A stretch of 64,000 nt of DNA from Gracilimonas sp965227785. Lineage in GTDB: Bacteria; Bacteroidota; Rhodothermia; Balneolales; Balneolaceae. The position numbers and the translations under genes were made by a program. The notes below the pieces were generated by a model. That model was not told where the DNA came from. It made no database searches and was given only the letters and a program-made list of their open reading frames with translations. The DNA is taken from the NCBI RefSeq assembly GCF_965227785.1, contig NZ_OZ245785.1, positions 1,798,001 to 1,862,000 of the forward strand, read 5' to 3'. Of this stretch, positions 8,652 to 17,228 are shown one piece after another; the stretch's first letter is position 1, and the number at the start of each line of letters is the position of its first letter.

Positions 8652-9220
8652 TAATAATATCCGTATTTGGCGCATGGTTCCTGGGCAAAGGGGCCGTGGC
8701 CGGCCATGGTATGCATGAGTCCGCTTCTGGACAATCCGCGAAAGGCAATAGGTCCCGACCACATCGAAAAATTACTTTTTGGCATTTTGTTTTCCAGCGT
8801 AATTACTACAATGTATTTATTCCAGTCTACTGTACCGCTGGTTTCGAGGTTTTTATCCAAAGGGCCCAGCATCTTTACCTTATCTAAATTAGGAGTTGTT
8901 ACCCAAGCCACTAAGGTCCCTTTTTTAGGCTTATTCACTTTGTTCAGTTTTATATCCAGTCGGTGGCGATAAGAACCATCTTTGGTGATGGCAATACCGA
9001 AGGGGTTGGGAATGAATTTCATCACGGCCTTTCCTTTCGCCAGCCCGGTTCCGGGTACGTTTTTGGTAGTTACCAAGTCGATGGTATAGTATTCAGAACC
9101 GGCTTCTGAACATTGCAAAGGAGGATCAGCTGAATCGTAGCCCGTTCCTGCCTTGAGCTCCGAACCCAAAGCCATACAAAAGAGCGTTATTGTGATTATG
9201 AAAAATCTACCTCTGATCAT
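8651..9220 (-). CDS. Secreted protein of unknown function, coupled to multicopper oxidase
   Basis: A 189-residue protein with an N-terminal signal peptide and a beta-rich mature part. Features seen: three cysteines (two in the mature part, near both ends), a Met/His/Gly-rich stretch near the C-terminus (LMHTMAGHGPFAQ) and a C-terminal KYGYY. It lies between the beta-propeller gene (29-base gap) and the multicopper oxidase (one-base overlap), which implies co-translation and a shared periplasmic task, perhaps metal handling. I do not recognise the family. Confidence 0.65.
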   Translation of the reverse strand: MIRGRFFIITITLFCMALGSELKAGTGYDSADPPLQCSEAGSEYYTIDLVTTKNVPGTGLAKGKAVMKFIPNPFGIAITKDGSYRHRLDIKLNKVNKPKKGTLVAWVTTPNLDKVKMLGPLDKNLETSGTVDWNKYIVVITLENKMPKSNFSMWSGPIAFRGLSRSGLMHTMAGHGPFAQEPCAKYGYY

Positions 9221-9249
9221 AACTGACCCGATTCATTTATTTCTAAAAT

Positions 9250-10569
9250 TTAGTTGCCTGTAGGACCTTCATCCCAGTTTTGAGCACTGGAGATATTCGG
9301 CAATCCCCATCCCCGGCCATCCCAACCCTGAAAGTCTTCCAGTTTAAATGCCCAGAATCCGGTTCCCATATCACTAACTACAATCAGGCCGTCTTCATTA
9401 CGGACATCCACACCGAAAGCTCCGTTACAGGTGTTATCTCCACACATTCCGGACTGATGTTTTCCGAGAAAAGTATCGTAATAGGCCACGGTTTTAGGTT
9501 CATCCGGGCTGAATAAATCCACCACCAGCAAGCCATCCTCATAACCCGACACAAATAAATACGGCCAGCGCACTTCATGATTATGTACCAGGTTTTCGTA
9601 GTCAAAATTCCAGGAGCTTATGGGGTCGCTGATATTCTGAACTTCACCGTCGAGGGCAGGTTGCAGATCAAAAATACGCAGCGGGGCGTGCATGTACTCT
9701 GTTTCCCCCACAATGTAGCGGCCATCCGGAGACGGGGTAACCGTGTGCCCCCAAACAACGCCACTTACACCGGTCACGGAAGCCAGTAAACTAACCGAAT
9801 CCATTTCAGTCACATCAAACACAAAATAGCCGCCGGCTCCACCGCCATAAAAACGATCTTGCTGGCTGTCGGGATGGTATCCCACATAAAAATCATGATA
9901 CCCTAAAGAAGCTCCGGCCAAACGGGCAGGAGTGTCAGGATTCGGTATGGTTCCCGCCAGAATATCCTCTTCCCCTTCTACAAATTTACCCAGATCATAC
10001 ACATAAGCATCATCCCCTGAAGTGGTGGCAAAAAGGAGTGGACGGCCATCGGAGTGCTTGTACATGAAAATATTATGGAACCCGCCGGGATGTTCTGCAT
10101 TTCTCACGTACCCCACCGTTTTCACCTTGCTCACATCCGGCAAACCGGTCACATCCACAACAACGGCGCCGGCATCAGTATTCGGTCCACCTTGAAAAAA
10201 CTGCAGCGACTGCACCACATAGTAGCGGTTTTTATGTTTGAAATATTTTGGGTCCATTCCTCCCAGCCCAACATGCAGTTCTTCGTTAGGCATTCTCCAC
10301 CTATAAATAACTTCTGCTTTTTCAGGATTGGAAAGGTCGATGATATCAAAACCTTTCTCAGCTTGCATCCGACCCACATAAGCGTATGGGCGGCTTACTT
10401 CTTGTTCAATTACAATATCCGTAACACTTAGAGGCGCTCCCAGCGGTACATGAGAAAGCACCTCCAGATTATCGCTCCGCTTTGGCAGTTCATCGTTTAC
10501 CTGAGCCAGGGCCGAAAACCCGCTCACATTTAGAAACAGAATCACCACATAAATAAATGACTTATACAT
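9250..10569 (-). CDS. LVIVD-type beta-propeller secreted protein
   Basis: A 439-residue exported protein with a signal peptide ending SALAQ and repeated strands of the kind YAYVGRM ... GFDIIDLSNP, AGAVVVDVTG, DAYVYDLG, LRIFDLQP, GLLVVDLFSPDEP, as in LVIVD/YncE-like propellers. Such proteins are extracellular or periplasmic and their partners are mostly unknown. The ATG at 10569 is preferred over the in-frame TTG three codons earlier. First gene of the operon with the 189-residue unknown protein and the multicopper oxidase; together they may form a secreted copper or electron-transfer module (inference). Confidence 0.75.
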   Translation of the reverse strand: MYKSFIYVVILFLNVSGFSALAQVNDELPKRSDNLEVLSHVPLGAPLSVTDIVIEQEVSRPYAYVGRMQAEKGFDIIDLSNPEKAEVIYRWRMPNEELHVGLGGMDPKYFKHKNRYYVVQSLQFFQGGPNTDAGAVVVDVTGLPDVSKVKTVGYVRNAEHPGGFHNIFMYKHSDGRPLLFATTSGDDAYVYDLGKFVEGEEDILAGTIPNPDTPARLAGASLGYHDFYVGYHPDSQQDRFYGGGAGGYFVFDVTEMDSVSLLASVTGVSGVVWGHTVTPSPDGRYIVGETEYMHAPLRIFDLQPALDGEVQNISDPISSWNFDYENLVHNHEVRWPYLFVSGYEDGLLVVDLFSPDEPKTVAYYDTFLGKHQSGMCGDNTCNGAFGVDVRNEDGLIVVSDMGTGFWAFKLEDFQGWDGRGWGLPNISSAQNWDEGPTGN

Positions 10570-10670
10570 ATATCCCAATTTAGCATTAATAAGAAGCTGC
10601 TAATTACGAAATACCATTGGGAAATGGAAGGGGCTTCACAAATCTTATCAAAACTATGATAACAAAAAAA

Positions 10671-10955
10671 TCAGAGTGCTTTTTCTTTACCTCTCATAAC
10701 AGCACCCAGAATAGCGGTGAATAATGCGGCGCCAATGATAGACCAAATAATAGGGAAAGGACTTCCGCTGATCTCAATGGTCCAAAGTTCGGGAAGACCC
10801 AGTTCGCTGGCAATCCACTTGCCAATGATGGCACCTATAAAACCAACCCCGGCTGAGATCAGGCAACCTCCAAAGCTATAACCGCTGATGCTTTGTCCAA
10901 TTCCTCCACAAATAGCAGCGATCAGCAGTAACAATAGAAATCCAAAAAATGACAT
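10671..10955 (-). CDS. GlsB/YeaQ/YmgE-family membrane protein
   Basis: A 94-residue inner-membrane protein with three hydrophobic segments and the Gly-rich patterns of this small stress-associated family (GGCLISAGVGFIGAIIG, IIGAALFTAILGAV). A positively charged RGKEK tail ends the protein. The biochemical role of the family is not known; members are often induced by stress. It is followed by a ~100-base AT-rich gap and preceded by the ABC ATPase gene (28 bases), so the two may share a transcript. Confidence 0.75.
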   Translation of the reverse strand: MSFFGFLLLLLIAAICGGIGQSISGYSFGGCLISAGVGFIGAIIGKWIASELGLPELWTIEISGSPFPIIWSIIGAALFTAILGAVMRGKEKAL

Positions 10956-10983
10956 AATACTTAGGTTAGATTTTAATTTCGGT

Positions 10984-12030
10984 TCAGGCTTTCTGTTCTA
11001 ATACTACAGCCGGCTCCAGAGGTTTCACGATTACGTGCTCATCCACATCAAACAAAAGCCGGTTATCGGTGTGAACGATGTACTTATCTCCCTTGAAAAG
11101 TACATGATAGGTGATATCGTGCCCACGAAATTCCCGCCCAACTATGATCCCGCTTTCATTACCATTCTCTTTGCACCGCTCAATGGTCAGGTGCTCCGGG
11201 CGGATGGAACATAAAATCAGCCCTTCGGCTTCTTTGTTAATCTTAACCGGTCCCAAGCGGGTTTCTACATTATCAGATCCATCAGCATGAGCACGGAAAA
11301 GGTTTGTACGGCCTAAAAACTGGGCTACAAATTGTGTTCTGGGATGATAGTACACTTCTTCCGGCGTCCCAATCTGCTCAATCTGCCCGTTATTCATAAC
11401 TGCGATTCTATCGGCAAAAGAAAGGGCTTCTTCCTGATCGTGAGTAACCAGAATTGCACTCATCCCGGATTTCTTGAGAATAGCACGAACTTCTTTTCGG
11501 GTAGTATCGCGGAGCATGGCATCGAGCCCTGAAAAAGGTTCATCCATTAACACAAGCCGCGGCTTGGGAGCAATGGCCCGGGCGAGTGCCACCCGCTGTT
11601 GTTGTCCACCGGAAAGTTCATCAGGCATACGGTGCTTATACTTTTCCATACCTGTTCGGCAAAGGACCTCCTCAGCTAAAACCGGCCTCTTTTTCTTCTC
11701 TATTTCCCTCAGTCCAAAAGCCACATTCTCCAAGGCATTCATGTGTGGGAAAAGGGCATAATCCTGAAACACGAAGCCAATCTCTCTTTTTTGTGGTGAG
11801 AGACGTTTTTGTGTGCTTTCCACCAGTTCATTTTCGATGTGTACTTCACCGGCTTCACATTGTTCAAAGCCTGCAATTAAACGTAAGGTTGTGGTCTTCC
11901 CACACCCGCTGGGGCCTAAAAGTGCGAATATTTCATTCTTACCAACCTCGAAACTGACATCGTTTACTACGGGCCCGCTTTGGTCAAATGACTTCGTTAA
12001 TCCGGATATTTTTAACAGAGAGTTTTTCAT
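10984..12030 (-). CDS. ABC transporter ATP-binding protein (Fe3+/polyamine type)
   Basis: A 348-residue ATPase of the FbpC/PotA/CysA group: Walker A GPSGCGKTT at ~39-47, signature LSGGQQQRVALARA at ~139, Walker B LVLMDEP at ~160, H-loop VTHDQEEA, then a ~120-residue TOBE-like C-terminal part (CSIRPEHLTIE). It should energise import of iron, sulfate or polyamines through a separate permease. None is adjacent, which is odd for this class. The start used is the ATG at 12030, giving MKNSLLKISGL; an in-frame ATG at 12057 adds nine residues. The substrate cannot be told from sequence. Confidence 0.82.
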   Translation of the reverse strand: MKNSLLKISGLTKSFDQSGPVVNDVSFEVGKNEIFALLGPSGCGKTTTLRLIAGFEQCEAGEVHIENELVESTQKRLSPQKREIGFVFQDYALFPHMNALENVAFGLREIEKKKRPVLAEEVLCRTGMEKYKHRMPDELSGGQQQRVALARAIAPKPRLVLMDEPFSGLDAMLRDTTRKEVRAILKKSGMSAILVTHDQEEALSFADRIAVMNNGQIEQIGTPEEVYYHPRTQFVAQFLGRTNLFRAHADGSDNVETRLGPVKINKEAEGLILCSIRPEHLTIERCKENGNESGIIVGREFRGHDITYHVLFKGDKYIVHTDNRLLFDVDEHVIVKPLEPAVVLEQKA

Positions 12031-12205
12031 GTAGTTGCTGAACCAAAATATCTTCATTTAGATTCAGTCTACATAAGATACGGACTAATCTGATACTTCT
12101 GAAAGTTTTGGTCCGTGAATATTTGTGAAACAGGTCGGGATAATGTAAGTTTAATTCGTTTCGGGTATACCATTTACAGATAATTATCAACTAACTACTA
12201 TTCTT

Positions 12206-12697
12206 ATGAAAAAAGTAAGCATCTACACCTTATTGTTGGCAGTGGCTTTGGTGAGTTTCCAGGCGTGCGGAGAAAGTGAAGAAGAGCGAAGAGCTAAAGA
12301 ACAAGCACGTCTTGACTCTCTCAGACAGGTTCAAGAACAACGGATAGCCGAAATGATGCAAGCCCGGGAAGACAGTATTGCCCAGGCCCAGCAGAAACAG
12401 GAAATGATGGAAGAACAACAGGGCCCTCAGTTTGCAGAAGATGGTACTTATGCTGTTCAGGTTGGTGCTTTCCGTTCTGAAGAAGAGGCCAATGAATATA
12501 AGGCCACTTTGACCAACCGTGATTATCCACACGTATATACGGTTAAAATAGGGAATGAAGAAACCGGAGATGTGTGGTTCAGGCTGCGGGTTGGTTTTTT
12601 TGCTGAGAAAGCTGAAGCTGAAGAATTTGGAGCTGAACTGGGCAGTGAACTTAATACCGGTTATTGGGTTTCTAAAGTTCAGAGATCAGGAAGCTGA
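12206..12697 (+). CDS. SPOR-domain lipoprotein
   Basis: A 163-residue protein with signal peptide and lipobox (FQAC, Cys at ~21), a charged helical linker of ~45 residues rich in Glu, Arg and Gln, and a C-terminal SPOR domain (TYAVQVGAFRSEEEA ... WFRLRVGFF ... TGYWV). SPOR domains bind denuded glycan strands at the division septum, so a role in cell division or envelope maintenance is expected. Single gene, divergent from the ABC ATPase gene and followed by a terminator about 100 bases downstream. Confidence 0.85.
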   Translation: MKKVSIYTLLLAVALVSFQACGESEEERRAKEQARLDSLRQVQEQRIAEMMQAREDSIAQAQQKQEMMEEQQGPQFAEDGTYAVQVGAFRSEEEANEYKATLTNRDYPHVYTVKIGNEETGDVWFRLRVGFFAEKAEAEEFGAELGSELNTGYWVSKVQRSGS

Positions 12698-12794
12698 TCC
12701 TGTTTTGAGCTCAAATAATTTATAGTTGTATCTCTCCCAAGCATTTGCTTAATTATAGATGCGCTCAAGTAGCGTCTCTCTTGATGAATAGTCA

Positions 12795-12832
12795 GCCCCA
12801 CACATTAGATAAATGTGCGGGGCTATTTTTTT
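12795..12832 (+). terminator. Rho-independent terminator downstream of SPOR gene
   Basis: GCCCCACACATT pairs with AATGTGCGGGGC (one mismatch) and is followed by TATTTTTTT. It closes the SPOR gene about 100 bases after its stop and insulates the STAS operon. Confidence 0.85.
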
Positions 12833-12944
12833 GCATCTTTTTTATTCCAACTTCGTAACCTTCCACCCCGAAAAACTTTCCTAATTCTACGGTTTACGTT
12901 ATTATGCAGCTTCAACATCATTCACCAACCTCAATAAAAGTGGA

Positions 12945-13292
12945 ATGAAAAATTTCAGTATTGCTACACGCCAACATGATCACGTAAGTATACTGGATAT
13001 CAGTGGAGAACTTGATGCGCATACGGCTTCTCAGCTTGAGAATGCCCTTAAATCGTTAATTGATGAAGAAAGCTATGCTATCATCGTCAATTGTTCCGGT
13101 TTGGATTACATAGCCAGTGCCGGTTTGGGTGTTTTTATGGCTTACATCGAAGATGTGAGAAGTTTAGGCGGCGACATCAAACTTACTAATATGAACGACC
13201 GCGTTTATAACGTATTTGACCTGTTGGGCTTTCCAACCCTATATGATATCCTGGAAGATGAAAAAGAAGCCTTAAATAGCTTTGACAATTAA
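12945..13292 (+). CDS. STAS-domain anti-sigma factor antagonist
   Basis: A 115-residue SpoIIAA/RsbV-like protein covering one STAS domain. The phospho-acceptor region reads YIASAGLG, with Ser58 at the place of the phosphorylated serine in SpoIIAA; the Asp before it is Ala here. In partner switching the unphosphorylated form binds the kinase and releases its target. It is the first of three closely spaced genes with the kinase (12 bases on) and a PP2C phosphatase, a complete switch in one operon. Confidence 0.9.
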   Translation: MKNFSIATRQHDHVSILDISGELDAHTASQLENALKSLIDEESYAIIVNCSGLDYIASAGLGVFMAYIEDVRSLGGDIKLTNMNDRVYNVFDLLGFPTLYDILEDEKEALNSFDN

Positions 13293-13304
13293 ATAACCAA
13301 GAGA

Positions 13305-13727
13305 GTGGCTGGAAATAATAACATACAAACCCTTTCTGTTGAAGCCTCTACAGAGCATCTTGCTAAAGTGCGGGATTTTGTAGCTGCCCATGCCGAGAAT
13401 ATCGGGCTCAGCCAAAAAGATATTTCAGAAATAAGGCTGGCAGTGGATGAAGCCTACACGAATATTATTAAACACGCCTATAAAAACTCCCCCACCGAAA
13501 AAGTGAATATAGAAATTGGCTCCAACGCCAGTCAGCTATGGATTTCGTTGATGGACGAAGGCAAGAGTTTTGATCCAAGTACCTACAGCGAACCGGACCT
13601 CATGCAGCGCATCAAAGAAAAGAAACGTGGCGGCATGGGAGTTTACCTGATTCGCAAACTAATGGATCAGGTACAGTATAACCGCAAAGGGCATACCAAC
13701 GAAATACGTATGGTCAAAAACCTTTGA
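13305..13727 (+). CDS. RsbW-like anti-sigma factor serine kinase
   Basis: A 140-residue GHKL ATPase of the RsbW/SpoIIAB type: N box EIRLAVDEAYTNIIKHAY at ~45-62, MDEGKSFDP, and the G box GGMGVYLIRKLMDQV near residue 110. It should phosphorylate the STAS protein and hold either a sigma factor or another effector. The start is a GTG at 13305 with GAGA just upstream. No sigma factor gene is nearby, so the target lies elsewhere or is not a sigma factor. Confidence 0.9.
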   Translation: MAGNNNIQTLSVEASTEHLAKVRDFVAAHAENIGLSQKDISEIRLAVDEAYTNIIKHAYKNSPTEKVNIEIGSNASQLWISLMDEGKSFDPSTYSEPDLMQRIKEKKRGGMGVYLIRKLMDQVQYNRKGHTNEIRMVKNL

Positions 13728-13733
13728 CGCATC

Positions 13734-15461
13734 GTGGATACTAAAACTTCTCTTTCGAACACTGAAGAACGACAAAGCCGCTTTGAGCTTCGCACCCTAC
13801 TGGAAACCAGCCGAATGCTCATCGAGTCGCAGGAACCAGATTTTGTTCTGAATAATCTTTTGCTGATTACCATGGGGAAGCTGCTCGTTCCCAAAGGCAT
13901 GATCCTCATTAACAAAGGCTCGAACCATTTTTATCTGGTAAGCAAGATTAAGGGCAAGAGTGATCTTGGAGAAGAAGATGTTGTTCAGCTTGAATTTCCT
14001 GAAGGCGAGTTGGATCGCACGGTACTTAAAGCAGAGGAATTTCCTGAAATTTCTAAAAAGCTGGGACTTCCTGCGGGCAGTATCTTTTTTAACCTGCGAA
14101 CCACTAACCACCATCTGGGGTTTTTGTGTCTCGGGCCTAAAGGAAATAAACAGCCACTAACGGCCAGTGAGCTGGAGTTCATCGAAAGCCTGACTATTAT
14201 TTCCTCCGTTGCCATTGCCAATTCCCGGATGTTCCAGGAGCTGCGACTGATAAACCGAAAGCTCGATCGTAAAGTACACGACCTAAACACTCTTCTGGAA
14301 CTCAGTAAAGATTTCAACATGATGGTGGACCGGGATGAAATTGCCCGAACCTTTAAGTTTGCCATGCTCGGGCAAATGCTCATCCGTACCTTCTTTTTTG
14401 TGTTAGAAATTGACGGAGAAAAATCTATCGTTTCCAGCAGCGGATTGAAGGAACAGCCCACTGAGAAAGAGCTTAATACACTTTTTGAACTTGAAGATGT
14501 TTTCTATTGCGATGAAGACCACGATTGTCCTTTCTTGGAAAAAAATGGAATCAAGCTGTTGATAGCGCTTAGGTTTCAGAACGAGAAAATCGGCGTTGTA
14601 GGAGTTGGCGCCCCGGCCAATAACGAACCTTATGGCAAAGAACAGGTTAACTTTTTACAGTCGTTAGGCAATCTTGCTCTGCTTACCATCCAGAAGACAT
14701 TACTGCTCGAAGAACGGATAGAAAAGCAGCGAATGGAAGAGGAACTCAATCTCGCCAAAACCATTCAGCAAGGGCTGCTTCCTTCCCCAATTCCAACTAT
14801 CGAAGGTTTTGATTTAGAGGCCACCAACATTTCCTCCCGTCAGGTAGGGGGCGATTATTTTGATGTGCTTGAAACTCCCGACAACGGACATATACTAGCC
14901 ATTGCCGATGTAACCGGCAAAGGGGTACCGGCTTCGTTGTTGATGGCCAACCTGCAATCGATGTTACATGCCTTAGCCCCTATCGACATCACACTGGCTG
15001 AGGCTACCGGAAGTATTAATGACATCATCCATAAGAATACTCCGGCTGATAAATTCATTACTTTTTTCTGGGGAAAAATATCGGCGGATGGCAAGCAATT
15101 CAATTATGTGAACGCAGGCCATAACAACCCGATGCTATTCAAAAAAGGCAGCAAAGAACCAATAGAACTTGATGCAGGTGGTGTAATTTTAGGCGCTATG
15201 CCTTCTATGATGCCTTATGATTCTGCCTCCATTGATCTGGAAGCCGGCGATACATTGATCTTTTATACCGATGGTGTAACAGAAGCAATGAACCCTGAAC
15301 AAACCGAAGAATACGAGGAAGAAAGGCTTATCCGGTGTATACAATCCCATCTTGACAAATCATCTGACGAAATAATGAATGCCGTTATTGATGACATTAT
15401 GGACTTTTCGGATGGCATTCAGTACGACGACATCACTATACTGGTACTCAAGGTCAATTAA
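13734..15461 (+). CDS. GAF-domain PP2C-type (SpoIIE/RsbU) phosphatase
   Basis: A 575-residue signal-controlled phosphatase. The first ~340 residues look like two GAF-type sensor modules separated by a helix (~165-190) and followed by a coiled linker (EERIEKQRMEEELNLAKTIQ). The C-terminal ~225 residues are the PP2C/SpoIIE domain with metal-binding motifs VGGDYFD, IADVTGKG, FYTDGVTEA and YDDITILV. It should dephosphorylate the STAS antagonist in response to a ligand or redox cue sensed by the GAF modules. It starts at a GTG six bases after the kinase stop and overlaps the convergent transglycosylase gene by 8 bases. Confidence 0.9.
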   Translation: MDTKTSLSNTEERQSRFELRTLLETSRMLIESQEPDFVLNNLLLITMGKLLVPKGMILINKGSNHFYLVSKIKGKSDLGEEDVVQLEFPEGELDRTVLKAEEFPEISKKLGLPAGSIFFNLRTTNHHLGFLCLGPKGNKQPLTASELEFIESLTIISSVAIANSRMFQELRLINRKLDRKVHDLNTLLELSKDFNMMVDRDEIARTFKFAMLGQMLIRTFFFVLEIDGEKSIVSSSGLKEQPTEKELNTLFELEDVFYCDEDHDCPFLEKNGIKLLIALRFQNEKIGVVGVGAPANNEPYGKEQVNFLQSLGNLALLTIQKTLLLEERIEKQRMEEELNLAKTIQQGLLPSPIPTIEGFDLEATNISSRQVGGDYFDVLETPDNGHILAIADVTGKGVPASLLMANLQSMLHALAPIDITLAEATGSINDIIHKNTPADKFITFFWGKISADGKQFNYVNAGHNNPMLFKKGSKEPIELDAGGVILGAMPSMMPYDSASIDLEAGDTLIFYTDGVTEAMNPEQTEEYEEERLIRCIQSHLDKSSDEIMNAVIDDIMDFSDGIQYDDITILVLKVN

Positions 15462-16959
15462 AGGTTTTAAAACCTAATACTCCGGTTCCCGTTGCGGTCT
15501 TCTCTCGGTTATGCGCCAGTATGGTCTGATAGGTACTGTACCGGTTCATAATTTCATTCACATACCTTACCGTTTCTATACCCCGGCAAAAACCATAGCG
15601 GGCATTTTGGTAATACTTGCGCTGCATCAGTTTTAATAGAGATTCTGACACATCTTCCCATTTATTAGGATCTTTATTATGATCAATAGTCAGCCGTCGG
15701 GCATCGGCCAGGTGACCGGAGCCTGCATTATACGCAGCCAATGCAAAAGACCATTTATTGGTAGAATCCATATAAGCATAATGGTCAAGATGAGAAGCCA
15801 AAATTTTAGCACCTTCCCGAATATTCACTTCCGGGATGTACAGTGAATCCGATGAAATTTCTGAGAACCTTGGTAATACCTGCATAATCCCAACTGCGCC
15901 TGCCCAGCTCACAGAGCTTGGGTTAAATTTTGATTCCTGCGCAGCTACAGCAGTAAGCATCACCCAATCTACGTCCATTTCGTCCGCCACCTCACGAATC
16001 ATGTTATCATATGGAGAAATGGTACCGTACTGCTCTCCCCGGTAATTTGGACTATAATAATCAGCAATTTGGTTCCCCGACTGAAAGTATTTTTTCCGTA
16101 ATACATTCAGAAATGCAGAACGTTTGGGGACCCCGTCTTCATCAAAACGAAAATGCTTGTAGAGAAAACGGTTTAGTTGGTACTCAAGGTCGGGTGCATT
16201 TTTGCGGACCGCCCAGGCAATGGTATCACTTTCAGCTATAAGAGGTCCTTTAACCAGTCCATTCATATATTTATCGGCCGCATCAAAAATATTATCATCG
16301 GCAACAGTAGCTTCATATGTGCCATCTGCCACTTGAAATAGTACAGACTCGGTGTCCATATCTTCAGGGATAATGTTGATTTCCACCGGGAATCCTTCAT
16401 CCTTTAGCTCTTTTAAACGGACGTAGTACGAACTGTTTCTCCGAACACTGATAGGAACGCCTTCCATATCCGAGATGCTTTCAGGCTTAAAACCCAGGTC
16501 ATCCGAAACAACAATCAGCTGATCAACCATATTATATGGACGGGTAAACTCTACCACTTGTTTTCTCTCAGGAGTGATGGTGTAATTAGCTGCGATAATG
16601 TCTCCGCGACCGCTATTGAGCAGATCATAAGGACTTTCATCGGGACCGGTAATCACTACCTCAAGGGCAAGGTCATTTTCTTTTGTGAATGCCTTAAGCA
16701 GCTCATATTCAAACCCGACCTGAACTCCTTTATATAGGAAATAGGAGCCTGAACTATAGCTTGTAACCATACGGAGTACGCCATTCCTTTTGATCTCTGC
16801 AAAGTCTCTCTCAATAGGTTCACTTACAGAAACAGGAAGCGTTTCGCTGTTCTGGGACGTGTCTGAAGATTGCGAACAACTTAATAAAAGCATAGCTCCA
16901 CAACCGGTGAGGAGCAAATACTTAGACACTCCAATAATGTTGTCTCTTTCAAATAGCAT
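15454..16959 (-). CDS. MltF-like membrane-bound lytic transglycosylase
   Basis: A 501-residue lipoprotein: hydrophobic segment with lipobox LLSC at ~28, then an extracellular solute-binding (SBP_bac_3) domain at ~50-280, then an SLT transglycosylase domain at ~315-475 with catalytic Glu in AVAAQESKFNPSS and the companion motif WAGAVGIMQVLP. It should cleave peptidoglycan glycan strands at the outer or inner membrane face. Domain order and length match MltF. Transcribed alone, convergent with the PP2C phosphatase gene, with an 8-base 3' overlap. Confidence 0.88.
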   Translation of the reverse strand: MLFERDNIIGVSKYLLLTGCGAMLLLSCSQSSDTSQNSETLPVSVSEPIERDFAEIKRNGVLRMVTSYSSGSYFLYKGVQVGFEYELLKAFTKENDLALEVVITGPDESPYDLLNSGRGDIIAANYTITPERKQVVEFTRPYNMVDQLIVVSDDLGFKPESISDMEGVPISVRRNSSYYVRLKELKDEGFPVEINIIPEDMDTESVLFQVADGTYEATVADDNIFDAADKYMNGLVKGPLIAESDTIAWAVRKNAPDLEYQLNRFLYKHFRFDEDGVPKRSAFLNVLRKKYFQSGNQIADYYSPNYRGEQYGTISPYDNMIREVADEMDVDWVMLTAVAAQESKFNPSSVSWAGAVGIMQVLPRFSEISSDSLYIPEVNIREGAKILASHLDHYAYMDSTNKWSFALAAYNAGSGHLADARRLTIDHNKDPNKWEDVSESLLKLMQRKYYQNARYGFCRGIETVRYVNEIMNRYSTYQTILAHNREKTATGTGVLGFKTFN

Positions 16960-17228
16960 TAAGTGATGTTGTTTTCATTATGGTTTGAAATCCATTCGAT
17001 AATGAAGTCACAATTCCATCTGCTGGAAGTAATGATACGCCTATTTAAGCTGAATTCCTGAATTCTTAGTAATGTCTAATCTAATTCCGCATTTCTAACG
17101 CTGAAATACCCGAAAAGGTTCACCTAATGCCTTTTATTGTTGATTTGTATTAACTTATCGATATTTTCTATATCAAATATCGCCAAAACCATCCTTTTTA
17201 TTGGATAAAATGAGTGGAAGTGCCCGGG

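Noticed and set aside
15454..15461. 8-base overlap of convergent genes (and similar overlaps at 32765-32776 and 50991-50994) as a sign of error or antisense control
   Set aside because: Short 3' overlaps of convergent genes are common in compact bacterial genomes, and both reading frames are supported by complete domains.
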